64,000 bases of DNA from Nocardioides lijunqiniae (GTDB lineage Bacteria; Actinomycetota; Actinomycetes; Propionibacteriales; Nocardioidaceae): NCBI RefSeq assembly GCF_015024225.1, contig NZ_JACJGM010000017.1, forward strand, positions 36,666-100,665, read 5' to 3'. The translations under genes were made by a program, and so were the position numbers. The notes below the pieces were generated by a model. The model did not search any database and was not told the DNA's origin. It was given only the letters and a program-made list of their open reading frames with translations. This document shows, one piece after another, positions 50,086-59,406 of this stretch (positions are counted from its first letter, which is position 1; every line of letters starts with the position of its first letter).

Positions 50086-51573
50086 TCAGTGGCCGACGAG
50101 GGCGGCGGGGTCGACGGGGGTGGCGGACCTGCGGCGGGGGAGGAGGAACGCCGGCACGAGGACCAGCGCGACCATGACCGTCGCGACGACGAAGACCGTG
50201 GCGAAGGAGTCAGCGAGACCCTCCAGCTGGCCCTCGGGCGTCGTCGCGTCGATGGCGAGGATGCCGTTGGTCAGCAGCACCGCGAAGACGGCCGTGCCGA
50301 TCGAGGCGGCGACCTGCTGGACGATGTTCATCAGCGTCGAGCCGCGGGCGATCGTGTGCGGCTCGAGGGTGGCCAGCGCCGCGGACATGATCGGCATCAT
50401 CGTGCCGCCCATGCCCAGGCCCATCACGAACAGTGCGCCCAGGATGAACGCGTACGACGTGTCGGCGGTGAGCTGGGTGAACATCGCCATGCCGACGGTG
50501 ATCACCGCGATGCCGGTCATCACGATCTTGCCCGGCCCGATGCGGTCGGCCAGGATGCCGGCCACCGGCATGGTGACCATCGCGCCGATGCCCTGCGGGG
50601 CCAGCAGCAGCCCGGCGCCGAGGGCGTCCTCGCCGCGCACCTGCTGGAAGTACAGCGGGAAGAGCAGGCTGGCGCCGAAGAACGCGATCGCGAAGAGCGC
50701 CATCGCGATCACGGCGACCGACATGGTGCGGCTCCTGAAGAGGCGCAGGTCGATCAGCGGGTGCACGTTGGCGCGGTTGAGCGCCCACGGCACGAACGCC
50801 GCGATCAGCACGGCGCCGATGACCGCGGGCGCGACGACCTGGGCGGTCCAGACGGTGCCGTCCTCCTGCTTGGCCTCGGGGATCGAGGAGACGCCGTAGA
50901 GGAACGCCGCCAGGCCGGGCGAGAGCAGCACCATGCCGACCCAGTCGAAGGTCTCCGACGGCTCCACCTCGTCGGCGGGCAGCACCTTCCAGGCGTAGGC
51001 GAGCGCCAGGATGCCGATCGGCAGGTTGATCAGGAAGATCCAGTGCCAGCTGGCGGAGTCGATCAGCGCGCCGCCGATGATCGGGCCGAAGATCGGGCCC
51101 AGCAGCATCGGGATGCCGAGCACGGCCATCACGCGGCCGACGCGCTCGGGACCGGCGGCGCGCGTCAGGATCGTCATGCCCAGCGGCATCAGCATGCCGC
51201 CGCCGAGGCCCTGGAGCACGCGGAAGGCCACCAGCATCCCGAGCGAGGACGCCGCCGCGCACAGCACGGAGCCCGCGGTGAACAGGATCACCGCGAGCAG
51301 GTAGAGGCGCTTGGTGCCGAACCGGTCGGCCGCCCACCCGGTCAGCGGGATGACGCTGGCGAGCGCCAGCGTGTAGCCGGTCATCGTCCAGGCGACCTCG
51401 GCCGAGGTCGCGTCGAACTCGCGCTGGAAGGTCTCCAGCGCCACGGACACCACCGTGATGTCGAGGATCGACATGATCGCGCCGAGCACGACCACGCCGG
51501 CCACCATCAGCACGCCGCGGTCGAGCCGGTCGCTGCCGGGAGGGGTGCTCTGGGAACTGGTCTCGGTACTCAC
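50086..51573 (-). CDS. DHA2 family MFS exporter (EmrB/QacA type)
   Basis: 495-aa 14-helix drug efflux protein. LDITVVSVALETFQREFD (DHA2 motif D1), GWAADRFGTKRLYLLAVI (motif A), and GPIFGPIIGGALIDSASWHWIFLINLPIGI (motif C). Second DHA2 pump in the window (first at 35321). No regulator beside it. Shares its convergent terminator hairpin with the DapB-like gene. Confidence 0.9.
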   Translation of the reverse strand: MSTETSSQSTPPGSDRLDRGVLMVAGVVVLGAIMSILDITVVSVALETFQREFDATSAEVAWTMTGYTLALASVIPLTGWAADRFGTKRLYLLAVILFTAGSVLCAAASSLGMLVAFRVLQGLGGGMLMPLGMTILTRAAGPERVGRVMAVLGIPMLLGPIFGPIIGGALIDSASWHWIFLINLPIGILALAYAWKVLPADEVEPSETFDWVGMVLLSPGLAAFLYGVSSIPEAKQEDGTVWTAQVVAPAVIGAVLIAAFVPWALNRANVHPLIDLRLFRSRTMSVAVIAMALFAIAFFGASLLFPLYFQQVRGEDALGAGLLLAPQGIGAMVTMPVAGILADRIGPGKIVMTGIAVITVGMAMFTQLTADTSYAFILGALFVMGLGMGGTMMPIMSAALATLEPHTIARGSTLMNIVQQVAASIGTAVFAVLLTNGILAIDATTPEGQLEGLADSFATVFVVATVMVALVLVPAFLLPRRRSATPVDPAALVGH

Positions 51574-51664
51574 CGGAGAAGCCTAGGAGCACTCTCAGGT
51601 CGCGCGCATCCGACTTTCGTCCACGTACGGCGTGGTCTCGCTCACGCGCGGGCGCGCCCGGAGC

Positions 51665-52153
<489 letters not shown>

Positions 52154-52244
52154 GCCTCGACTCTAGGCGGCGCGCCCGCGGGAACCTGCTGTCCCCGCCA
52201 CGCGTTAGCGTCTGAGTCCCACCCCGCCACCCCGAGGTCTGCGC

Positions 52245-54995
52245 TTGAGCTTCGTCCCTGTCACCGGGCCGGCGACCTTCCGCCCGGCCGACCCGCCCCG
52301 CGAGGGCGTGGTCGAGTTCAGCGACGACCGACGCACCGTGGCCCTGCCGATCCGCGCCGCGCTGCCGGTGCTCACCAAGGCCCACGCGCGCGACGACGTC
52401 CACCCCAGCGTCGGGCTGCTCAGCGGCGCGGCGCTGCTGGGCATGCGGCTGGTCGCGGCGGGGCGGTTCGAGCCGTCCGAGTCCGGCCGCAGCTGGCGCG
52501 CCGGTCCGCTGGAGGACGACGACACCGACCGCGTCGAGATGCTCGCGCGGTCCCGCTCCTACGACGACGTGGCCGGCGCCGACGCGGAGGCGCTGGTGCG
52601 CCAGATGCTCGACGCGGTGAGCGACGCGATGCCCCGCTCGGCCCCGCTCGCCACCTCGGTCCGCGCCCGCACGCCGAGCCCGGCGACCGAGGGCGGGTCC
52701 CGGCGCCCGGTGGGCGGGTCGGACTTCGAGTCCCGGCTGCAGTCGCGCCTCGCGCGCCACCGGCGCACGGCCGACGTCGACCTGCCGCAGCTCGTGACGA
52801 TCTCGCTGCGGGTCGAGGCCGACGAGGAGGAGCTCGTCGCGGGCGCGGTGCGGCTGGTGCTCCAGGTCGCCGACGAGCAGAACCCCCTCCACCTCTGCGA
52901 CGCCGCCGCGCTCTTCACCGAGCACGGCCGCGACGCCAGCCACGGCTTCGGCGAGCGCGCCCGCACCCACGCGATGATCGCCCTGCGCGCGGCCGCCGAC
53001 GCCTGGCCGGTGCTGGACCGGCTGCTCGCGCTGCGCGTGCCCGACCAGATCACCCTCGACGCCGACGAGCTGGTCAGCCTCCTCGAGACCGGCGTGGGCG
53101 TCCTCAAGGACCGCGGCGTCGACGTGCTCTGGCCGCGGAGCCTGGGTCGCGACCTCACCGCGACGGCGGTGCTCGACCGCGCGCCCAGCGGGCCGCGCGA
53201 GGAGCCGCTGCAGCAGGGGCTGCTGTCGACCGAGGCGATGTTCTCGTTCAAGTGGCAGCTCGCCCTGCACGGCGAGCCGCTGAGCGCCGAGGAGATGGAC
53301 CTGCTGGCCGGCGCCGCGGCGCCGGTGCTCAAGCTCCGGGGCAGCTGGACGGTCGTCGACCCGGCCATGGCCAAGCGGGCCCGCAAGCGGCTGGTCCGCA
53401 CCGTCAAGCCCGTGCAGGCGGTCGCCGCCGCGCTCACCGGCGTCGTCCAGCTCGAGCCGGCCGACGAGTGGGGCTCGGCCACGCAGACGCAGGTGGTGGT
53501 GGGCGCCTCGCTGCTGGAGGTCCGCGACCGGCTGCTCAACGCCGCGACCCGCGAGCCCGTGGAGGTGCCGGCGGCGCTCGACGCGACCCTGCGCGACTAC
53601 CAGCGCCACGGCCTCACCTGGCTGGCCGACCTGACCGAGCTCGGACTCGGGGCCTGCCTGGCCGACGACATGGGCCTGGGCAAGACGATCACCCTGATCG
53701 CGCTCCACCTGCACCGCCGCGCCGCCGGCGCGACCGGCCCGACGCTGGTCGTCTGCCCGGCCAGCCTCCTGGGCAACTGGGAGGCGGAGGTGGCGCGGTT
53801 CGCCCCGGGCACGCCCACGCGGCGCTTCCACGGCAACCAGCGATCGCTCGAGGGGCTGGGTCCCGACGGGGACGGCGGGTTCGTGCTGACGACGTACGGC
53901 ACGATGCGGGTCGACCACGCCGCGCTCGCGGAGGTGGGCTGGGACCTCGTCGTCGCCGACGAGGCGCAGCACGTCAAGAACCCCCAGTCCTCCACCGCCC
54001 GTGCGCTCCGCGGCATCCCCAGCCGGGCCCGGGTGGCGCTCACCGGGACGCCCGTGGAGAACAACCTCACCGAGCTGTGGGCCATCCTCGACTGGGCCAC
54101 GCCCGGGCTGCTCGGCAGCCGCAACGCCTTCCGCAAGGTCTGGGCCGGGCCGATCGAGTCCGGCCTGGAGCCGACCAAGGCGCGCCAGTTCGCCGACCTG
54201 ATCGAGCCGTTCCTGCTGCGGCGCCGCAAGTCCGACCCCGGCATCGCACCCGAGCTGCCGCCCAAGACCGAGACCGACCACCCGCTGGGGCTGACCCAGG
54301 AGCAGGTGGTGCTCTACGAGGCCTTCGTCCGCGACTCCATGGAGCGCATCGAGCGCGCCGACGAGGAGACCCGGCGCGGGCTGGTGCTCGCGCTGCTCAC
54401 CGGCCTCAAGCAGATCTGCAACCACCCCGCCCACTTCCTCAAGCAGTCGACCGGCCGTCTCGCCGGGCGCTCGGAGAAGCTCGACCTGCTCGACGAGCTG
54501 CTCGGCACGGTGCTGGCCGAGGACGGCGCCGTGCTGGTCTTCACCCAGTACGTCGCCATGGCGCGCCTGCTGGAGACCCACCTCGCCAAGGCCTCCGTGC
54601 CCCACCAGCTCCTGCACGGCGGCACGCCGGTGCGCGAGCGGGAGGCGATGGTGAAGCGGTTCCAGGCAGGCGAGGTGCCGGTGTTCCTGCTGTCGCTCAA
54701 GGCGGGCGGCACCGGCCTCAACCTCACCCGGGCCGACCACGTCGTCCACGTCGACCGCTGGTGGAACCCCGCGGTCGAGGAGCAGGCCACCGACCGCGCC
54801 TACCGGATCGGCCAGACCCGGCCGGTGCAGGTGCACCGGATGATCACCCAGGGCACGATCGAGGAGAAGATCGCCGAGCTCCTCACCCGCAAGCGCTCGC
54901 TCGCCGACTCCGTCCTGGGCCGCGGCGAGGCGGCGCTGACCGAGCTGGGCAACGACGAGCTGCGCGACCTGGTCACGCTGCGCCGGACCCGATGA
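52245..54995 (+). CDS. SNF2-family DEAD/DEAH-box ATPase/helicase
   Basis: 916-aa Swi2/Snf2 ATPase. A long N-terminal region (about 1-430) of unknown fold (SNF2N_N-like) precedes the motor: DDMGLGKTITLIAL (Walker A, about 478), ADEAQHVKN (DEAQ box), LTGTPVENNLTELW, GGTPVREREAMVKRF, LLSLKAGGTGLNLT and YRIGQTRPVQVHRM. TTG start at 52245 follows GAGG by 8 nt. A SWIM zinc-finger gene lies 19 nt downstream, the usual partner in Actinobacteria. Likely a chromatin or RNA polymerase remodeler; role unknown. Confidence 0.92.
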   Translation: MSFVPVTGPATFRPADPPREGVVEFSDDRRTVALPIRAALPVLTKAHARDDVHPSVGLLSGAALLGMRLVAAGRFEPSESGRSWRAGPLEDDDTDRVEMLARSRSYDDVAGADAEALVRQMLDAVSDAMPRSAPLATSVRARTPSPATEGGSRRPVGGSDFESRLQSRLARHRRTADVDLPQLVTISLRVEADEEELVAGAVRLVLQVADEQNPLHLCDAAALFTEHGRDASHGFGERARTHAMIALRAAADAWPVLDRLLALRVPDQITLDADELVSLLETGVGVLKDRGVDVLWPRSLGRDLTATAVLDRAPSGPREEPLQQGLLSTEAMFSFKWQLALHGEPLSAEEMDLLAGAAAPVLKLRGSWTVVDPAMAKRARKRLVRTVKPVQAVAAALTGVVQLEPADEWGSATQTQVVVGASLLEVRDRLLNAATREPVEVPAALDATLRDYQRHGLTWLADLTELGLGACLADDMGLGKTITLIALHLHRRAAGATGPTLVVCPASLLGNWEAEVARFAPGTPTRRFHGNQRSLEGLGPDGDGGFVLTTYGTMRVDHAALAEVGWDLVVADEAQHVKNPQSSTARALRGIPSRARVALTGTPVENNLTELWAILDWATPGLLGSRNAFRKVWAGPIESGLEPTKARQFADLIEPFLLRRRKSDPGIAPELPPKTETDHPLGLTQEQVVLYEAFVRDSMERIERADEETRRGLVLALLTGLKQICNHPAHFLKQSTGRLAGRSEKLDLLDELLGTVLAEDGAVLVFTQYVAMARLLETHLAKASVPHQLLHGGTPVREREAMVKRFQAGEVPVFLLSLKAGGTGLNLTRADHVVHVDRWWNPAVEEQATDRAYRIGQTRPVQVHRMITQGTIEEKIAELLTRKRSLADSVLGRGEAALTELGNDELRDLVTLRRTR

Positions 54996-55014
54996 GCGCC
55001 CCCGTGGGTCCGGC

Positions 55015-55722
55015 GTGACGGCCGTCGGGGACGGTCAGGTCGTCCACGCCCGGCTGGCGCCGCGCCGCAGCGCCGCCCGGGCCTCCCGGTGGTGGGGCAA
55101 GGCGTGGGTGCGCGCGGTCGAGGAGGCGGCCTACACCGAGACCGACCTGCGCGCGGCCCGCGGCCTGGCGCGTGCCGGTCGCGTCGGCGGGATCACCGTC
55201 GGCGCCGGCACGCTGGTGGCCAGCGTGGAGGACGACGCAGGACTGGCGACGGTCTCCGGCACGGTCCCGGTCCTCGACGAGGCCGGCCGCGACGCCCTCG
55301 TCGAGACGGTCGCGGCCGAGTCGGGCCGGGTCGCCGCGCTCCTCGCCGGCGACCTGCCGCACTCGCTGGTGGAGCACGCCGACCAGATGGGCGTCGAGCT
55401 GCTGCCCTACGGCGCCGAGCTGGCCACGTCCTGCACCTGCGACTTCTGGGCCGACCCGTGCCCGCACGCGCTCGCCGTCCTCTACCAGCTCACGTGGCTC
55501 ATCGAGGGCGACCCGTTCGTGCTGATCCACCTGCGCGGTCTGCCCCGCGAGCAGCTGCTCGCCGACCTCCACGCCCGCACCGTCACCGCCGACGAGCTCG
55601 CCGGCGACCTGCCGCCCGGCCGCGCCGACGACGTCGACACCGCCCTCGACGCGGCCGTGCGCGCCGCCCGGATCCTCGAGCTCGTCGAGGACCCCGCCCG
55701 ACCCATCGACCACCTGTTCTGA
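55015..55722 (+). CDS. SWIM zinc finger protein, partner of the SNF2 ATPase
   Basis: 235-aa protein. N-terminal RRSAARASRWWGKAWVRAVEEAAY segment, then the SWIM motif CxCxnCxH as SCTCDFWADPCPHALAVLYQL (about 139-160). C-terminal helical part has ILELVEDP. SWIM domains bind DNA or protein. Directly downstream of the SNF2 gene (19-nt gap) and probably cotranscribed. GTG at 55015 is the earliest start after the SNF2 stop. Confidence 0.88.
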   Translation: MTAVGDGQVVHARLAPRRSAARASRWWGKAWVRAVEEAAYTETDLRAARGLARAGRVGGITVGAGTLVASVEDDAGLATVSGTVPVLDEAGRDALVETVAAESGRVAALLAGDLPHSLVEHADQMGVELLPYGAELATSCTCDFWADPCPHALAVLYQLTWLIEGDPFVLIHLRGLPREQLLADLHARTVTADELAGDLPPGRADDVDTALDAAVRAARILELVEDPARPIDHLF

Positions 55723-55740
55723 CCGACCACGCGACCCGCC

Positions 55741-55785
55741 TAAAATGCGGCGACAGCCGCACGTGGAGCAGGAAGGATCTCGGGG
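55741..55785 (+). promoter_or_regulatory. Promoter and 5' UTR of the MFS gene
   Basis: TAAAAT (55741-55746) is a near-consensus -10 box. The ~35-nt leader that follows holds a small hairpin (GCGGC GACA GCCGC, 55747-55760) and a GGAAGGA ribosome site (55771-55777) 8 nt before ATG 55786. Confidence 0.5.
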
Positions 55786-57135
55786 ATGCTCACCGCCCTG
55801 ATGCGCCATGCGCGCCCGCCGTCGCCGCTGGCGGGGCGGCTGTCGGTGCAGTCGCTGCTGTTCGCGCTCGGCGAGGGCACGTTCATGACCGGGTCGGCGG
55901 TCTTCTTCACCCAGATCGTGGGGCTCTCCGCCGCCCAGGTGGGACTCGGCCTGACCATCGCGGGTGCCGCCGCCTTCGTGGCCGCGCTGCCGATGGGCAA
56001 GCTGGTCGACCGCTTCGGCCCCAAGCGGATGTGGGCCGTGAGCGCGACCGGCCAGGCGGCGATGTTCGCGGTCTGGCCGTTCATCACCGACTTCCGGGGC
56101 TACGTCCTGATGGCCGTCGGCATGGAGGTCATCGGCTCGCTCGGGGGCGCCGCCCACGGCGCCTACACGATCGACGTCCTGCCTCCCGGGGAGCGGGTCC
56201 GGTCGCGGGCCTACATGTACTCCGCGCTCAACGTCGGCTTCACGCTCGGCTCCCTGCTGGGCGGCATCGCCCTGGCCTTCCACTCCAACACCCTGCTGCA
56301 CGCCCTGCCGTGGTTCACGGCGGCCGTCTTCCTGGTCAACGCCGGCGCGATCATCCGGCTGCCGCGGGCGCCCCACGACGACCGCACCCCCGAGGACCGG
56401 AAGGTGAAGGTCCCCGGTCCCGGACCCCTGCGCAACCCCGGCTGGCTGCTCACCGAGTTCTTCGGCGGCGTCTTCTGGACCAACCAGGTGCTGCTCAACA
56501 TCGTCATCCCCCTGTGGCTGATCGAGGAGACCGACGCCCCGCGGGTGCTGCTGGCCTTCCTCTTCGGCACCAACACGGTGATGTGCATCTTCCTGCCGAT
56601 GGCGGCCGCCCGTGGGGTCCGCGACGTGACCACGGCCCTGAAGGCGATCCGGATCTCGTCCACGTTCTTCGTGGTGTCCTGCCTGATCACCCTGGCCACG
56701 CACGACACCGTCGGCTGGACCACGATCGCGCTGGTCTGGCTGGGCCACGTCACCGTCACCGGGGCCGAGCTGTACCTCTCCGCGGCCAGCTGGGCCTTCG
56801 AGGCCGAGCTGATGGACCCGCGCCAGCGCGGCGCCTACCAGGGCGCCGCCGAGCTCAGCTCCACGCTCGGGAGGGTGTGGGCGCCGGCGCTCTACACGTT
56901 CCTGGCCATGAACTGGGGCGCCTCGGGCTGGCTGGTCATCGCCGGCATCATCGTCATCGCGACGGTGGCCATCCACCCCTCGACCCGGATGGCCCACCGC
57001 TTCCTCGAGCGCCACGTCCCCGCCGACGTCCTGGCCCAGGCCCGCGCGACGGCCCCGGAGGCCGAGGACGGCGCCGCCGCCGGCCCGCCGTCCCTGATCG
57101 ACTCCGAGCCGCCGACGCCGGGTCCGGTGCGCTGA
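55786..57135 (+). CDS. MFS transporter
   Basis: 449-aa 12-helix major facilitator. Motif A appears as GKLVDRFGPKRMWAV, and helices such as FALGEGTFMTGSAVFFTQIVG and LSSTLGRVWAPALYTFLAM are clear. A hydrophilic tail of about 45 residues ends the protein. Substrate unknown; the general pattern fits small-molecule efflux. Only 5 nt separate its stop from that of the convergent TetR gene. Confidence 0.85.
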   Translation: MLTALMRHARPPSPLAGRLSVQSLLFALGEGTFMTGSAVFFTQIVGLSAAQVGLGLTIAGAAAFVAALPMGKLVDRFGPKRMWAVSATGQAAMFAVWPFITDFRGYVLMAVGMEVIGSLGGAAHGAYTIDVLPPGERVRSRAYMYSALNVGFTLGSLLGGIALAFHSNTLLHALPWFTAAVFLVNAGAIIRLPRAPHDDRTPEDRKVKVPGPGPLRNPGWLLTEFFGGVFWTNQVLLNIVIPLWLIEETDAPRVLLAFLFGTNTVMCIFLPMAAARGVRDVTTALKAIRISSTFFVVSCLITLATHDTVGWTTIALVWLGHVTVTGAELYLSAASWAFEAELMDPRQRGAYQGAAELSSTLGRVWAPALYTFLAMNWGASGWLVIAGIIVIATVAIHPSTRMAHRFLERHVPADVLAQARATAPEAEDGAAAGPPSLIDSEPPTPGPVR

Positions 57136-57140
57136 CCCGG

Positions 57141-57725
57141 CTAGGCGTCGCCGGACGCGGGCAGCAGCGCGCGCAGCGCCATCGCGATCAACAGGTCGTG
57201 CAGCGAGGGGTCGGGCAGCGCGCCGGTGCGTGGGGTGGAGTTGATGAGGCCGAACGCCGCGTGCGCCATGGCGCGCGCCGCGGTCAGGTCGAGACCGGCG
57301 TGCAGCAGCCGGAGCCGGTCGGCCCACAGGTCGACGTACGCGCGCTGCAGGTCGCGGACCCGGGCGCGCGCGTCGACCGGCAGCGACTCCCAGTCGCGGT
57401 CCTGGACGATGATCAGCGCGCGGTGGCGCAGGGCGAAGTCGACGTGCCAGTCGACGAGACCGCGCAGCGCGTCCTCGGGACCGCTCGCCGCCGCCACCCG
57501 CTCGCGGCCCACGTCGAGCAGCCGCACGCTGATGTCGACCAGCATCTCGGCGAGCACGGCGTCCTTGGAGGCGAAGTGCTTGTAGAGCGCGGGCCCGGAG
57601 ATCCCGCAGGCCGAGCCCAGGTCGGCCACCGAGACCCCGTGGAAGCCGCGCGCCGCGAACAGGTCGGCCGCCGTCGCCAGGATCTGCTCGCGCCGGGTCG
57701 GCGCCTCCTCGGTCGACGTGGTCAC
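57141..57725 (-). CDS. TetR family regulator of the leucine-degradation operon
   Basis: 194-aa TetR repressor: HTH AARGFHGVSVADLGSACGISGPALYKHFASKDAVL (about 18-55) and a C-terminal ligand domain that likely senses an acyl-CoA. GTG at 57725 lies 6 nt after a TAACCT -10 box, so the transcript is probably leaderless. Divergent from the acyl-CoA carboxylase gene with two operator-like palindromes between them; control of the neighbouring operon is inferred from this layout. Confidence 0.9.
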   Translation of the reverse strand: MTTSTEEAPTRREQILATAADLFAARGFHGVSVADLGSACGISGPALYKHFASKDAVLAEMLVDISVRLLDVGRERVAAASGPEDALRGLVDWHVDFALRHRALIIVQDRDWESLPVDARARVRDLQRAYVDLWADRLRLLHAGLDLTAARAMAHAAFGLINSTPRTGALPDPSLHDLLIAMALRALLPASGDA

Positions 57726-57731
57726 CGGCTC

Positions 57732-57749
57732 AGGTTAGCGGCCGCTAAC
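57732..57749 (-). promoter_or_regulatory. Operator and leaderless promoter of the TetR gene
   Basis: GTTAGCGGCCGCTAAC (57734-57749) is a perfect 16-bp palindrome. On the minus strand it overlaps TAACCT (57737-57732), which is followed by 6 nt and the GTG at 57725. TetR binding here would block its own promoter. Confidence 0.72.
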
Positions 57750-57778
57750 GCCGCAGCAGGACGAGAGCATGGACGCCC

Positions 57779-57804
57779 AGGTTAATGATCGCTAACCTAG
57801 AGTC
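57779..57804 (+). promoter_or_regulatory. Operator and leaderless promoter of accD1
   Basis: AGGTTA/TAACCT ends (57779-57798) around ATGATCGC form an imperfect palindrome that shares GTTA...CGCTAAC with the 57734 site. TAACCT (57793-57798) plus 6 nt leads straight to GTG 57805, the same geometry as the divergent TetR promoter. Confidence 0.7.
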
Positions 57805-59328
57805 GTGCCCGCAGACCTGAAGGACCTCGTCGCCGACCTCCGCGAGCGGCTGGCCGCCGCGCGCCTCGGCGGGAGCGAGGCGGCCCGTACCAAGCACACC
57901 GACCGCGGCAAGCTGCTGGTCCGCGACCGGGTGGACGCGCTGCTCGACCCCGGCAGCCCCTTCCTCGAGCTCAGCCCCCTGGCCGCCACCGGCATGTACG
58001 GCGACGCCGTGCCCAGCGCCGGCGTCGTCACCGGCATCGGCCGGGTGAGCGGGCGCGAGTGCGTGATCGTCGCGAACGACGCCACCGTCAAGGGCGGCAC
58101 CTACTACCCGATGACGGTCAAGAAGCACCTGCGCGCGCAGACCGTCGCCTCCGACAACCACCTGCCGTGCCTCTACCTCGTCGACTCCGGGGGCGCCTTC
58201 CTGCCGATGCAGGACGAGGTCTTCCCCGACCGCGAGCACTTCGGCCGGATCTTCTTCAACCAGGCCAACCTCTCCGCGCGCGGCATCCCGCAGGTCGCGA
58301 GCGTCATGGGCTCCTGCACCGCCGGCGGCGCCTACGTCCCGGCGATGTCCGACGAGACCGTCATCGTGCGCAACCAGGGGACGATCTTCCTCGGCGGACC
58401 GCCGCTGGTGAAGGCCGCGACCGGCGAGGTCGTCAGCGCCGAGGACCTCGGCGGCGGCGACGTCCACGCGCGCACCTCCGGCGTCGTCGACCACCTCGCC
58501 GACGACGACCGCCACGCGCTGGCGATCGTGCGCAGCATCGTCGACACCTTTGAGCGCCCCCAGCCGCGCTCGATCCAGACCCACGAGGTCGAGGAGCCGG
58601 CCGAGGACCCCGCGACGCTCTACGACGTCGTGCCGGCCGACACCCGCACGCCGTACGACGTGCGCGAGGTGATCCGCCGCATCGTCGACGGCAGCCGCTT
58701 CCACGAGTTCAAGAAGCTCTACGCCGAGACGCTGGTCACCGGCTTCGCACGGATCTGGGGCATGCCGGTCGGCATCGTCGCCAACAACGGCATCCTCTTC
58801 GGCGAGTCCGCGCTCAAGGGCGCGCACTTCATCGAGCTGTGCAACCAGCGCGGCATCCCGCTGGTCTTCCTGCAGAACATCACCGGCTTCATGGTCGGTC
58901 GCGAGTACGAGAACAAGGGCATCGCCCGCGACGGCGCCAAGCTCGTGACCGCCGTGGCGTGCAGCGTCGTCCCGAAGTTCACCGTCGTCATCGGCGGCTC
59001 GTTCGGCGCCGGCAACTACGGCATGTGCGGCCGCGCCTACGACCCGCGCTTCCTGTGGATGTGGCCCAACGCGCGCATCTCGGTCATGGGCGGCGAGCAG
59101 GCCGCCTCGGTGCTCGCCACCGTCGCCGGTCGCCCGGACGACGAGGACTTCAAGGCCCCGATCCGCGACCAGTACGAGACGCAGGGCTCGCCGTACTACT
59201 CCACCGCCCGGCTCTGGGACGACGGCGTCATCGACCCCGCCGACACCCGCCGGGTGCTCGGCATGGGGCTGGCCGCGGCCTCCCATGCGCCGATCCCGGA
59301 GCCCTCCTACGGAATCTTCAGGATGTGA
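57805..59328 (+). CDS. accD1: Acyl-CoA carboxylase carboxyltransferase (beta) subunit, methylcrotonyl-CoA type
   Basis: 507-aa carboxyltransferase that moves CO2 from biotin to an acyl-CoA. Features: [22 protein letters not shown] start, [20 protein letters not shown], the oxyanion [16 protein letters not shown], and a second-domain [19 protein letters not shown]. The sequence type ([20 protein letters not shown]) matches methylcrotonyl-CoA carboxylase beta rather than acetyl/propionyl types. With a biotin-bearing partner and HMG-CoA lyase downstream it forms the leucine/isovalerate pathway. GTG start directly follows a -10 box. Confidence 0.92.
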   Translation: MPADLKDLVADLRERLAAARLGGSEAARTKHTDRGKLLVRDRVDALLDPGSPFLELSPLAATGMYGDAVPSAGVVTGIGRVSGRECVIVANDATVKGGTYYPMTVKKHLRAQTVASDNHLPCLYLVDSGGAFLPMQDEVFPDREHFGRIFFNQANLSARGIPQVASVMGSCTAGGAYVPAMSDETVIVRNQGTIFLGGPPLVKAATGEVVSAEDLGGGDVHARTSGVVDHLADDDRHALAIVRSIVDTFERPQPRSIQTHEVEEPAEDPATLYDVVPADTRTPYDVREVIRRIVDGSRFHEFKKLYAETLVTGFARIWGMPVGIVANNGILFGESALKGAHFIELCNQRGIPLVFLQNITGFMVGREYENKGIARDGAKLVTAVACSVVPKFTVVIGGSFGAGNYGMCGRAYDPRFLWMWPNARISVMGGEQAASVLATVAGRPDDEDFKAPIRDQYETQGSPYYSTARLWDDGVIDPADTRRVLGMGLAAASHAPIPEPSYGIFRM

Positions 59329-59406
59329 GGCTCGCAGTGACGCGCGAGGGACGAGGTCGCAACGGGAGCGTCGAGACCACATGCTGCTGACCAAGGAGAT
59401 GTTCTA

